Source: Blastomussa wellsi
Taxonomy: Eukaryota; Cnidaria; Anthozoa; Scleractinia; Plerogyridae
Assembly (NCBI GenBank): GCA_947652115.1
Contig: OX393561.1
Location: 8,282,470 to 8,346,469 of the forward strand
Length of the DNA stretch: 64,000 bases
Reading direction: 5' to 3'
Both the position numbers and the translations under genes were made by a program. Below, one piece after another: positions 53,503 through 63,559 of this stretch; positions within the stretch are counted from its first letter, which is position 1; every line of letters starts with the position of its first letter. The notes beneath the pieces were generated by a model. That model was given only the letters and a program-made list of their open reading frames with translations, was not told where the DNA came from and did not search any database.

Positions 53503-54798
53503 TCATCTCTCACGACGACTGGCTTTGGAGGAAAAGGAGGATGTGGCTGGTGGGGACTTAGACTTGCGCCTACGGTCTGTGCTTGATGATGACTCGGTAT
53601 GCAGGGAGCACTCAACGAAGCGATGGGAGCCCGCGCAGATGCTGCACCGATGGGCGAATCTGCAATGAGAGTACTGCGAAGAGCAGCGACCACGGTTCCA
53701 AGATCTGCAGATTACTTGAGATGCAGGCGTTCCTGAAGCTTCAAGCGAATCAGAGGCCGAACCACCAGAACCAGGGTGCACTGAAGTCCCGGCTGTATGG
53801 AAGTTGAACAGTTCAGAGTTCATTGAGGACCAGTCCACGAGTTTTGAGGCGGCAGCGTACTGGCGAAACGCAATATCATAACTACGCCACGCACGGCCGC
53901 TAAAGTGGCGATGGGTGCGTAGAATTAAGAGCTTGTACGTGGTTAAGTCTTTCCAGCGATGGGGGAAGTAAGAAGTCAGGATCAGACAATAAATTGTAAA
54001 GGTCTCCGACCACGCGGCAATATCTTCGACCTTGCGGCGATTCTTTTTGGCAGCAGGGGTAATGAGCAAATGGCCATCGAAGTACGCACGTGACTCCGGT
54101 TCCTTTTCTGCTTCGGAAAGGTTTGCAGGGAGCAAATCGTCCAGGTCAACATACTTGCCTGCGATAATCTGGCTGACCAACTTGGCAGGGACTGGAGGAA
54201 AGCCAGGAGGAAGCACGAACTCTTGTTGAAAAGACGGGAGAACGCCAGGAGTCGAAACGACCGGACACGTGGGCAGCGAAGGCAAAGCGCTCACATGCAT
54301 AGTGATCGCAGGGCTTGGAATTGCCGAGCGAGGCGTAGCAAATGTTGAAACAAAATAGGGAACAGAAAATGCTGGCCTACCTTGAGATGGGACTGGTACT
54401 ATGCTTGGACTTGAGTAGATGCCGGGGTTTCCGGACGCCAAAAAGGCTGATGCCCGATGGTCGAGGCCAGTGCATGTCGGAACGCCCCCAAACGTCGAAG
54501 GAACGTTCGCCATTGCCGGCAAAGAAGCCGCTGGAAGGCTCTGCGAAACTTGTAAACTGCTACTGGGCGACGGCAGGCTATTCTCGGCTGCAAGTGCCGC
54601 GCGAACAGCGTTTGCAACGGCTGCCACGAAGGTCGGATCGATCGGCGTGGAGACCGACAGAGAGGAAGACATGGCGTTCGCTGCAGTTGACACAGCTAGC
54701 GAAGAAGATGGCGGAGTCGGCCCAGAACTCGAAGGCTCGAAGACACTGGCCGAAAGGCTGTTGTTGGTTTGCCTAGTCGAGACTCCGTCCAAAGCCAT
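53503..54798 (-). CDS. Ngaro-1 gag-like protein, 431 aa
   Basis: The start at 54798 (GCCATGGCTTTG) was preferred over the upstream in-frame GTG inside the A1 repeat. A Ser/Ala/Pro-rich N-terminal half precedes a conserved block (PAKLVSQIIAGKYVDLDDLL, AAWSETFTIY, WKDLTTYKLLILRTHRHF). Then follow two Cys/His motifs: a CCCH finger (CRSWNRGRCSSQYSHCRFAH) and CSICAGSHRFVEC. The tail is Ser/Arg-rich. It probably packages element RNA. No defect seen. Confidence 0.85.
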   Translation of the reverse strand: MALDGVSTRQTNNSLSASVFEPSSSGPTPPSSSLAVSTAANAMSSSLSVSTPIDPTFVAAVANAVRAALAAENSLPSPSSSLQVSQSLPAASLPAMANVPSTFGGVPTCTGLDHRASAFLASGNPGIYSSPSIVPVPSQGRPAFSVPYFVSTFATPRSAIPSPAITMHVSALPSLPTCPVVSTPGVLPSFQQEFVLPPGFPPVPAKLVSQIIAGKYVDLDDLLPANLSEAEKEPESRAYFDGHLLITPAAKKNRRKVEDIAAWSETFTIYCLILTSYFPHRWKDLTTYKLLILRTHRHFSGRAWRSYDIAFRQYAAASKLVDWSSMNSELFNFHTAGTSVHPGSGGSASDSLEASGTPASQVICRSWNRGRCSSQYSHCRFAHRCSICAGSHRFVECSLHTESSSSTDRRRKSKSPPATSSFSSKASRRER

Positions 54799-54847
54799 GG
54801 CGAACAAGAAGAGCGAAGCGAACAGCGAACGAAGATTGTGAACGACA

Positions 54848-55208
54848 GCGAAAATAGCAAACTGGCGAGCGTGAAGGCTAGCGAAACTGACACGTGCAAG
54901 CACCAGACTGCGTGTAAGGGACACCAAGTGCCCCTGCTAGAGCTTGGGCCACCCCAAGCTTTGGGCGCCCGCGAATCAGCTGCGAATGTAACTCGTGTGA
55001 GCACGAGGCTGCGTGTAGGGGTCACAAGGTGTCCCTGCGAAGAGCTTGGGCGTCCCCGAAGTTTGGGCGCCCGCGTACAGCAACGACTGCGTGTAGGCGT
55101 CACGTATTATCCTGAATGTCGCTGGAACTGCAGGACAAGCTTTCTGCATCCACTAGGAGAGCATTGCTTTGAGGTTAACTTTGCCTAAATTACATTTAGC
55201 CACATTTA
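54848..55208 (-). repeat. Ngaro-1 A1 repeat
   Basis: Direct copy of A2 at the 5' end of the element; the gag start lies 50 bp inside it. Confidence 0.9.
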
Positions 55209-55525
55209 ACGTGAACTTTGATTTGAGTATATTTACTAATCTGTAAGGATTCGTCCAAAAGAATTTTGTCCCTTAGTTTTGCCTTTGACTTTCTTTATCA
55301 TTAGCTTAAAATAAGCCTTTAAAATCATCTTTAATGACCGAGATGAGAACCTTGGTTAATTTTTAATCGTGGGTTAGCGTTAATCGTCTTTCGAACAACC
55401 CGGCCCAGATTACCCTGCGAGCAAAGGCCCTTCGATCTTCCTAGATAAGTAGGGAAGAGTTGATGAGTTGTCTTCAGTGTTGTAATACTGGCCATTCAGT
55501 TCTGTTAGTAACCTATTGACATTAA
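55209..55525. other. Intron sequence, right flank of Ngaro-1
   Basis: No coding signal. In particular, no integrase core residues (LWH-x-DGHH, DYG-x-EN) were found. Confidence 0.5.
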
Positions 55526-55954
55526 ATGCGCTCTACTAATGAGGTACATCTGTACTGTTTGCAACTTGTTTACCTAGATTTAATTAACCAGGCCCTTGAT
55601 GAGTTTACTGCTGAATGGAACAGTCATCCTGTCACAACTGAAAGAAACTTGTCCCCTCAGCAGTTGTGGGTAAGCGGGATGGTAACTTTGCAACATTCAA
55701 ACTACACTGCTGTCCAAGACCTACTTGATGCTTCTACAGATTATTCTAACTATGGCGTAGACGAGGAAGGCCCTGTTCCAGAGGCAGAGGAATACAGTAT
55801 TAGAGTCCCACCCTCAGCCTTGCACTTGAGTGCAGACCAATTGCACCTTATTCAAAATATGATCAATCAATCTAGAGGCGAATCTCAAAATGGGATTTTC
55901 TGTTACCTGATGGCCTTAGAAATCATCCATTCCTTTATTGATGACTCAGCTTAA
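55526..55954 (+). CDS. Integrase-core-domain gene, C-terminal exon
   Basis: The frame encodes VHLYCLQLVYLDLINQALDE, AEWNSHPVTTERNLSPQQLW and an acidic tail with DEEGPVPEAEEYSIRVPPSA. That is the conserved end of the integrase-core family (family hallmark: helical block, HP-x-x-TE, PQQLW). It is on the same strand as the N-terminal exon at 48563, and Ngaro-1 lies between. The exon start is uncertain (an AG at 55541-55542 is possible). Because the core exon between the two was not found, the gene may be broken. Confidence 0.65.
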   Translation: MRSTNEVHLYCLQLVYLDLINQALDEFTAEWNSHPVTTERNLSPQQLWVSGMVTLQHSNYTAVQDLLDASTDYSNYGVDEEGPVPEAEEYSIRVPPSALHLSADQLHLIQNMINQSRGESQNGIFCYLMALEIIHSFIDDSA

Positions 55955-57130
55955 TTAATTGAGTGACAGTTGTTGAGATGTAGTGGACTTGGCATCTTTG
56001 AATATCTTGCATTTCAAACTTTACCTTCACTGTTGAATTGATGTGCATGTAATACATGACTTTGTTACTCACTGAGGCAGTAAAAGTTATGCCAAAAAGA
56101 GGATGTACCAATAACATATTGATACCACTTATACATGTACCTGGAAGATGGATGGGAGTGTGCTACTGAGCCATAAGAACCCTTACAGTCAGCATGTACA
56201 AGACTGCAAATTTGTAATTTTGGAACCCTGTTCCAGACTTAATTCTAAAAAAAGATACACTGTTCCAGACTCAATACAGTAAACAGATAATCTATTCCAG
56301 ACCATTTCTCTAATAGAATAAGATCACTTTTTTTAAATTTACCGATACACAAGTGCTTTTTGCTTTCAGTGTTAAGTAAATGAAACAGGTATCCCTAACA
56401 AAATACTGAGTCGCGGGTTGATTAAAATGATAGTCTGTTCCAAACATTTGAAAGAATTATTATCACATCCTATTCCAAAGTAAAAAATGTTTAAAGCCCA
56501 GGGTTGTCATTAAGGTTTTCAGAAGATGGTCTCTCAGAGATAGTAGCAGGTCAAAAATCAAGCAGTTCTTCACGTGGCTGTTTTGTTTTCCTCATTTTCA
56601 GACTGAAGAAGCTGGTTGATTTTACTATTAGTAGCCAGCTATTAAAGCCAGTTGCCAGCTTCTAACGACAGCCCTGAAGTCAAACCCTGTCCAGTGGCAT
56701 TTTGTAGCCCATGTAAGGGAGTCCCCTTCCACCCCTGTCCAAGACTATTTTACTATTTTCCAGAAACTATAACAATATTTATTAAGGCAGAGATACACAT
56801 GCATATACATGTATAAAGAAGACATTTTACGTTACATTTTAAGTTACAACTCAATGAATGCCAGGAAAAGGTTGAACCATTGAAGTATGTCTCTCAGGCT
56901 TACAGTTTCACATAAATACCAGCTTGATTCAAACTGTTAACATTAACCCAACATGTCACGATTAAAACATAACTTTCAAATTACATTGTCTACCAGTACA
57001 GGAGTTTCAACAATGTGTGAGTGAAATCATTCCCCATGTGTGAATTTTTTTTGGAAATATGTAACTGAAACACTGTTCATACTTTGATCGACAATCAAAG
57101 ATTGGATGTTCAACAGTCTTGCCTCGAATT
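55955..57130. other. No gene recognised
   Basis: AT-rich sequence. A few loosely repeated TTCCAGAC/TTCCAAA motifs occur at about 56220-56480 (TGTTCCAGACT and relatives, at least five copies), but no frame. Confidence 0.4.
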
Positions 57131-57393
57131 TTAGCCACGACCATAACCTTGGTTCTGACAGTTAATAGCAACATTCATTGCCCTCCTAAAACTGTGGTAA
57201 TGTTGGTGGTGTCTTGGTAACTTGATAGTATTAAAACAAGACTCCGCATCAAGTAGACTTGCTCTTGTAAACCTGACTTTAATAAAGTCACCACCTTTTG
57301 GAACATGGGGGTGTCCACAGACAAATTGAATGAGCTCATTCAACTTGGGAGTTACTGCAACTTCACTGCAGTTTGATTCCTGGCTGTTGACAT
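57131..57393 (-). pseudogene. Last exon of a HECT-domain gene
   Basis: Acceptor AATTTACAG| at 57393. It encodes the HECT C-lobe end: LNELIQFVCGHPHVP, IKVRFTRAS, and DAESCFNTIKLP with the catalytic cysteine, ending NQGYGRG. Many HECT ligases end in a G-[FY]-G motif, present here. Its first codon is split after one base. Confidence 0.7.
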
Positions 57394-57874
57394 CTGTAAA
57401 TTAACCACACAACAAGAATCTGATTATAAATAACTTTCAGCTCTACTCAGGGGCCATTTTATGGGGGGTGGGGGACTACACATTTTTTGGTGGCAATATT
57501 ATGAACAATTATTATGCTTCTAAAACCTGGGATAAAGGACGGTGCCTACTAATATCGAAGTATGGCTATGTGGGAAAAGCATATACTATTTTCCTGTTTT
57601 TGAGTACCTAGGAGTACCTGGGCCCTGTTTGACACTACTTGCAAACCACAAACAATTTGCTCTTTTCTTTAGGTTGCAATCAGCGTTAAGTAATAATTTT
57701 ATTTTACTCATTAATGACAAGAAACCGAAATACTAGGCGCCATTTTTGTTACGCGCGCTATAATTTCGGACCTTTATAAGCCGCAAATTTAAATTATCAG
57801 TAAAACATCTTTGCTTTTTTTATGCAGTCAACTTCAAACGCACTTTTTATTTTTGACGGTACTTATAAATTAGC
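57394..57874. other. Intron-like gap between two HECT-gene exons
   Basis: Only about 490 bp separate the first and last exons of what should be a long gene. No HECT N-lobe or internal exon is present. Confidence 0.5.
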
Positions 57875-58462
57875 TCACCTCACATTATCACCACTTGGGT
57901 TTTTCAGAACAGATCCAAAAAGATTATTGATCTCCGCCGTCAAAGTTTCCGCACTCCAGTCTTTAATCACTGGCCACGCATCAATGTAGTGGTTTTTCCT
58001 TATCAAATCCGCTTTAACTTCTCCACGCGGAACCTTTTCCCATTCAGGACAACCGAGAAGACAGACATCTTTGTAAAACACACTTGGTTCAGCAACATCT
58101 CGTGTTGATCTTTGGTTTCCGCGGGGACGGTATGGCTGAAAACGCCCATTGTGGGACCGTGATCTCCCTCGTCTTTCAGAATCTCTTCCGGTCCTTCCGT
58201 AATTGGAAGTGGCTGAAAAGTTACTCTCAACAGCTCTTATAGATGCCACCGTCGACGGCAAAATTGCTTGCACGTTCGCGCTTGTTGATGCCCGTGGTAT
58301 TCGGAAGGCCCGGTTTAGTTCAGAAGTCACTGACACCTCGTTATCATTGGAAGCACTTGTTGCTGAGGTTGGATTTTCTTGTTGGGGCAAGCGGTTCAAG
58401 TTGTTGAGGACCGCATTGACAATTTGTTGAACAGAACTCGCAGATTGCGAGTTACCGGCCAT
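57875..58462 (-). pseudogene. First exon of a HECT-type gene (N-terminal conserved domain)
   Basis: Start MAGNSQSASS at 58462. A Ser/Thr/Asn-rich region and an Arg/Gly/Ser-rich patch (GRFQPYRPRGNQRS) precede the conserved block KDVCLLGCPEWEKVPRG and VIKDWSAETLTAEINNLFG. I associate this block with the N-terminus of cnidarian G2E3-like HECT proteins. A donor, TGTGAG|GTGAGC, ends the exon in phase 2, whereas the last exon at 57393 needs phase 1. The two cannot be spliced directly, so internal exons have been lost. Confidence 0.6.
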
Positions 58463-58811
58463 GTTTGCTGCTTTGAGGAATTCCCGCGCGAAGAACTCTC
58501 ACATTTCCGTATGAATAGCACATCTCTTCCTGTAATACCATATAAGGATATGCTCTTTACATCCGGTTGAGGCGCAAATCGGTTTCCGCTTCCTCTCGAC
58601 TACTATTTTTTTTTTCGGTGTTGATTTTTCCGGTTGACTGACTTTTTGCGTCAGACATACTTTTTAGAAACTCGACTCAATTTTTAGATTTCGAACTAAT
58701 TTTTTTCTTAAACTGTGGACCATTATTATTTTTTTGAAGTAAAATTTTCAATTAATCGACCTCATTTTTTTAACCTCACTGTTTATTTCTCCAAGTAAGT
58801 CACTTTTTTTG
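58463..58811. other. No gene recognised
   Basis: AT-rich flank between the HECT first exon and the THAP gene end; nothing seen. Confidence 0.4.
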
Positions 58812-59960
58812 TTAGGGGATTTTTGTCCGCAACGAAACGCCATACTTATAGGAGCTGAACAATTTGGAATTCAACAGAAGGCTGGAAGGCATTTGGCATC
58901 CAATTTCTGTACAATCGATTATTACACGGGTGCAAGAGTATTTCTCTTTAAAGCTGTCAGGCATTGTAGCTCTTATAACCTCCCTATTAGGCCATATAGA
59001 TACTTGACCAAATTTTAAATACATGTAATTTATCCAAGAGAGGAATGTTCTGCTTACTGTCGACTGCGAAATACCAAACAAGTGAGCTAGATGTTTTTCT
59101 GCAAATCCCCTTCTCAGTCTGCAAAGAACAAGGAAGAACTCCTCTCTGGGTTCTAAGCTTCTTCGTCTACCTATGCTAGTACATCCCTCTGGTTCCTTGT
59201 TTCCACTATCGTAAAACTCCTTTTGGACAGTTCTTTCTTTTGATGAACAGTACCTAATGTTTTCCCCTTTCGATCCAGTATTTAAAAATTCAAACACAGC
59301 ATTAAATGTTGCTAAATTAGGAAATCCCGTATAAAAGGCAATGTCCTCGTCGGTAGTAAAATTGCGTAGCTGAAAAAGGCGGGAATCTTTAAGGCTCCTC
59401 TGGCGTTTTAATACCTCTATTTCAGCCTTTAACTTCGCATTTTCAAGTTCAAAACCTCGAATTCCTTCAAGTTTTTTAACTTCTTCTGTTTGATCTTCAC
59501 ACGAACTTAAGCTGTTTTCCACATCATGATAACTAAAAGCTGCTGATGAAGTACAGGTTTCAGAAGTTGCTTCAGCTGCATCTGCAGTTGTTTGACTTTG
59601 AGATGATTGCAACTCCTTGTTTGAACACTCTGTTGTAGACGAAAGATTGCGACATTTAGGAGGTGCTCGCTTTTTCGGAGAACCTTTGGACCACGAAAAT
59701 CGAGATGGAATTACCCCTGCCTTTACATAAACACGCTGACCTCCAATAGCTTTAACCAAGTCCTCGGGCTTAAAATGACGAGAACAGATCTTCGTGTTTT
59801 GGTTGACTCTAAACGCTTTTCCTTCGTCTCGACGAATGGCATGGAGCCAACGTTTTTTGAGGATAACGTCGTCTGGAAACTTCAAGTAAGAAATTTTCTC
59901 CCCGTTTTCGGTTCTGTATTTCTTTTTGGTACAGTTTGGAACACAACAATTTTGCGGCAT
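58812..59960 (-). pseudogene. THAP-domain DDE_4-type transposase gene, 3' end missing
   Basis: Start MPQNCCVPNC at 59960. A complete THAP finger follows: CCVPNC, the W of KRWLHAIRR, CSRHF near residue 62, and the Pro of GVIPSRF. After an acidic Ser-rich linker comes a leucine-rich coiled coil (ELENAKLKAEIEVLKRQ), then FYTGFPNLATFNAVFEFL, a helix-turn-helix (LAHLFGISQSTVSRTFLSWINYMY) and the start of the catalytic domain (VIIDCTEIGCQMPSS). Homology stops after LFSSYK, so the second and third catalytic acids are missing. The first exon of the same type is at 21383. Such genes belong to ISL2EU-like DNA transposons. Confidence 0.8.
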
Positions 59961-59966
59961 TTTCAA

Positions 59967-60657
59967 AAACTGGCGCCCTTCACATCAGGCGGCCATTCTT
60001 ATTTACCAGGCCCAACTAGCCTCGTTTTCAAGTTGATCGCTCCCAGTCTCTTTTCGTTCTGCATAGGGTCACGGTGGTCGGTTGCTATGCGGAATCCTCC
60101 CGTTGCTATATTGAAGATCACGTGACGACGCGCTTTCGATCGTGGATGAAATTTGCCTCGCGATGCAAGGCTGAGTCTCGGATGCTCGTTGTTAGCAAAA
60201 TAATACGTTTCAAAGCTTGATTTTTACCAAAAATATGAGCACTTTCCTTCAATTGTATGTCTTCAATATGTTGTGAGCGTCTTTCTGCGACAACGGCTCG
60301 AACCGAGCTGTTAACTATTGATGCATTTTTGCTAAACATTGGTTTACACAGGCTTTCAGAACAAAAAGATCTAAGTTATTTTTGCATTTCTGGAACCCTT
60401 GGACAACAAGGACAATTTTTCACTTAGGGTACCCTAACGTAAATATCAAAACAACAAGAATACAATAGAAAAAGGCCTTTTTACCACCCTCTTAGGTTCA
60501 ATTTTAACCGCCAGGCGCTCCATTTTACCCAGAATCCCCCAAAACCCTAAGTAAAAGATGAAGTTCAGTTTTAATGGTGTCGAATTCACCGACTTCTGAA
60601 GAAGAATTAAGGGCTAAACTTCAGAATACCCCGCAACTGAAATGAACTCTCAAATCC
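59967..60657. other. No gene recognised
   Basis: 5' flank of the THAP gene. A 73-codon minus frame (60339-60118) has no family signature. Confidence 0.4.
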
Positions 60658-61050
60658 TGCTACCGCAGTCCCGCAGTCGACATAATTTACATACTATCTA
60701 CATATAAACCTCACGAAATATACCGCTTTTTGCTTTGTTCACCTTGTTGGTCCGTGCTACCGCAGTCCCGTAGTCAACATAATTTACATACCAAAGCAAA
60801 TGAAATGAACGCTAATTAACGCAACGCAAAGCGTCCTACACATGAATATTCCTCGTTCTTTCATCCATGTGCCGAAACAAGCAAGTTAAACATGTATATA
60901 CCTTGTTCTATTATCCATGAGCCGAAACAATGCTTTGAAAAATAATATATTACAACTTCTTTTGCCTTATTAACATCATAAATTTCACAACAACAAATTT
61001 ATACAACTTCTTGGCCTTATTACATCATCTAATTCAGGTTAACTTCAACC
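60658..61050 (+). repeat. Series of paired short direct repeats
   Basis: Three pairs follow one another: TGCTACCGCAGTCCCG (60658 and 60755, spacing 97), a CTCGTTCTTTCATCCATGTG-like unit (about 60852 and 60900), and ACAACTTCTT..GCCTTATTA (about 60952 and 61002). Each pair is about 30-40 bp with a few changes. This looks like successive local duplications or a decayed minisatellite. Confidence 0.55.
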
Positions 61051-61077
61051 AAAATTTATAACAGAAACCGAATTGCG

Positions 61078-61200
61078 GTCAACTCGCCCGAAGTTAAAAT
61101 CGCCCGGAACCAATTCGCCCGAAGTCAGGGACACTTCGCCCGAAGAAAAGTCAACTCGCCCGATCCAATTCGCCCGAAGTCAAGGTTTATTCGCCCGATA
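61078..61200 (+). repeat. Minisatellite of TCGCCCGAAGTC units
   Basis: Seven imperfect copies of ANTCGCCCGAAGTC, spaced 14-20 bp apart, including variants CGCCCGGAACC and CGCCCGATCC. No coding frame is associated. Confidence 0.7.
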
Positions 61201-61340
61201 TAAAATTGATTCGTTGAGAAGGAGTACAAGACGAACTTTGTCGCCGCTTTAATGGTTTATTTCGAGCTTTAGACTTAGAAAAACTATAGCGAGCTTTGAT
61301 CAATATGTAATGGATAAAAACTGTAACGATATTAACTAAC

Positions 61341-61755
61341 CTAAGATGATCTTACAGGTCCATTTAAATGGCTGCACGCCTGGAGGAGTTGGAAAGCAGA
61401 TTTTTGGCTGGAAGCATACTCTTCCCATAACTCAAAAATTTTCGCTTGGCGACGGCGGTAGGCTTTGCGTTGTATTCTCTTCAGTTTTCGTTCTGATACA
61501 AGTCGTACCTGTAGGGCTGCCAGGGTTGCCTCTCGGTGTAAATGTTTCACCAGCAAGTAGAATGGTATGTGAACCCGTCCTCCAGCGCGTCTGTTAAGGC
61601 CGTGGTGCCACCCCTCTAAGTCATTGTTCGTTCGCACCGACTGTCCGTAAACGCTCCAGTCGCTCGGCGGGAATATTGTGCTGCTCACCCATTGTCTGTC
61701 GATGTAGGCGATGAGCTCTTCCATCTGATCGTTAAGCGCCCGATACCAAAACTCT
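61341..61755 (-). pseudogene. MULE-type transposase-like C-terminal fragment
   Basis: The frame encodes QMEELIAYIDRQWVSS, SVYGQSVRTNNDLEGWHHGL, then RRAGGR, LLVKHLHREAT and a basic helix (RKLKRIQRKAYRRRQAKIF), ending HLNGPVRSS. The R-T-N-N-x-x-E-G-W-H motif is the conserved last part of MULE-type transposase domains in many cnidarian proteins. The N-terminal catalytic region is absent; homology starts at about 61755. Confidence 0.6.
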
Positions 61756-61990
61756 TCTCGAGATGTTCATCCTTAAAGTGAAGTGAACAAACCTTTGTAG
61801 AATCTGTAACAGAGAAATGTTTTCCCGGCTCTCTTCGTATCGCGTGTAGCCATTGCTCCCTCAAATGCTTCTCAGTTGGAATACTAAAAAATCCAACTCT
61901 CTCGCCGTTTGGACCGGTGGATCCTTTTTGATCGCAAAGAGGAACACAACAATATCGATTCTCCCGGTATGACCAATCGATAAAAACCGA
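61745..61990 (-). pseudogene. THAP zinc-finger exon without its own start
   Basis: The minus strand reads a complete THAP finger with no ATG at the start: RYCCVPLC, a Gly/Pro loop, VGFFSIP, the W of REQWLHAIRR, and VCSLHFKDEH. It ends where the MULE-type fragment begins, in a different frame. The C2CH ligands are intact. It could be the first exon of a THAP-transposase gene joined to unrelated sequence. The third THAP domain in this window. Confidence 0.65.
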
Positions 61991-62090
61991 TATCGGAAAA
62001 CCGTTCGATAAATCGATATCAATCGATAATTTTTAATTAATCGATATCGATTTTATCGATCAATCGATAGAAATCGATACTCACAGTCTT
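61965..62090. repeat. ATCGATA-rich palindromic cluster
   Basis: About eight copies of ATCGATA or its variants (ACCGATATCGG, AAATCGATATC, TTTTATCGATC) occur in 120 bp, many self-complementary. It may be the end of a MITE or a satellite remnant. Confidence 0.5.
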
Positions 62091-63559
62091 CCGCGTATTT
62101 AACGGAGTATCAAAAACCATACAAAATAAAACTGCTTCTATGTGGACAGCGTTTTAATTTAATATAAAACAATGAACAGAAACATTAAGCAACCAAGGAT
62201 TTATTTCATTGTGTAGTTCCAGAAAATATCCATACCCCCCCACGGAAGGTCACTGGAATTTCCGAGGGGGAGGGGGGGTTCAAAGGCTGTAATTTCCGAG
62301 GGGTCGGGGGGTTCTTTTGAAGCTGTTTTTTCCAAAGGGTGACGAGCTCCCGTACAAAGTCCTAAAAGCAACGTTCTATCGATCGAAGCAGAAAAACATA
62401 CTTACCTACGTTGTTTTGAAACAAAAATCATTGCTCCCGAATATTGAGATGAGGTTAATACATAAGCTTTAATTTTTCTGTTTTCTCTTTGAGTTAGCTA
62501 GCGCTACAAACTCCAGAAGAACGATGTGCACTGGCGATGTTTATCTGGAACTCAAAATGGCGGACAAACAGGAGAGACTCGTCACCAGACTCCTGGTTTC
62601 GTCTGACAAGTCGTGTTCCGACTTCCGTTGCATGACTATCGGCGCTTTTACCCCATAAACTTTTAGTTAAATGTGTTAGGTCAAATGTTTTTATCTGTGG
62701 TAGTAATCTGTTACAAGCAGTTTTATCCGGGTTGCTAGTACCTTGACGTTTGCCTCACTGGTATTATGCTATTTTTCTTTCGCTTTGAGACGATAAGACA
62801 CGGACAGTAACTGGAAGTCGCATTTTTTCTTGCTTGAGGCGTATTCTCGAATTCTTCAGTCACGTTAAATTAAAAGTTCTAAACTAGTGTCTTTGCTACT
62901 AGTTACTAGAGGAAGTAAAACCGCATAATCGCGCTCGGTTCGCTTGCCAATTTCAACTTAAAAAAATTCGCTGGAGAGCCTGTTTGCAGGCTAAAGAAAA
63001 CGGCTTTGCTAAGCAGCAAACTAGCTCAGATTCGGTGAGGCAAAGGTATCGTTTGCCAGCAAGACTGAATGGCTGCTAATTTGCGGAAGGTTTTAACGTA
63101 AACAAAACAAAACGGCAACAGAAAGGTTCAATAGATCAAATATTTTTATCATTTATTTAACTTTTTCAATTATCATGACAAATTATTGGCTGGAAAACCG
63201 AGAAAAAAAGACAAGTTATGCAGTTCGCGCTTTTAAGTACGTTTGCTCTAATGCTTTGTGCTAGTGTCCACGCTCTGCCCAGCTAGTAAAACCGAATGTA
63301 ACTAGTTCTATCATTCAGGGAAGGTGAAAACTATAATAAAAAGTAACTACGAGTTCTATGTCTGTTTGGTGATCTAGTACTGCTACTATAGATAGTTTCC
63401 AGTTTTTTATGTAAATTTACTTCAGAACACAACGGCAAAATTTGCCAAAAAAACTGAACCTTTTACTGCAAATTGCAAATGTACTGTGTATTAATAATTG
63501 TTACTTATAAAATGCTGACATACGTTTTAAAAAAAATGTCTTGTAGTCATTAACTGAGT
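62091..63559. other. No gene recognised
   Basis: Contains a G-rich duplicated segment around 62230-62330 (TTTCCGAGGGG twice) and a 33-codon frame with an ATGGCGG start at 62557. Nothing else supportable. Confidence 0.4.

Larger units (their letters stand above)
49666..55208 (-). mobile_element. Ngaro-1: nearly intact Ngaro retrotransposon in an intron, 5.5 kb
   Basis: Read on the minus strand: A1 (55208-54848), gag (54798-53503), reverse transcriptase/RNase H (53195-51530), tyrosine recombinase (51623-50586), B1 (50333-50224), A2 (50222-49861), then after 85 bp B2 (49775-49666). A1 equals A2 and B1 equals B2. This is the split direct-repeat structure of Ngaro elements. Only one frame change was seen in the genes. 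It lies between the first and last recognised exons of the integrase-core gene, on the opposite strand. Confidence 0.9.

Noticed and set aside
60118..60339. 73-codon minus-strand frame
   Set aside because: No homology that I recognise and no splice or start support.
60658..61200. CRISPR-like repeat array
   Set aside because: Repeats are imperfect, irregularly spaced and in a eukaryotic context; they are minisatellite-like.
62557..62658. 33-codon frame with ATGGCGG start
   Set aside because: Same reason: start context only, no conserved residues or downstream exon.
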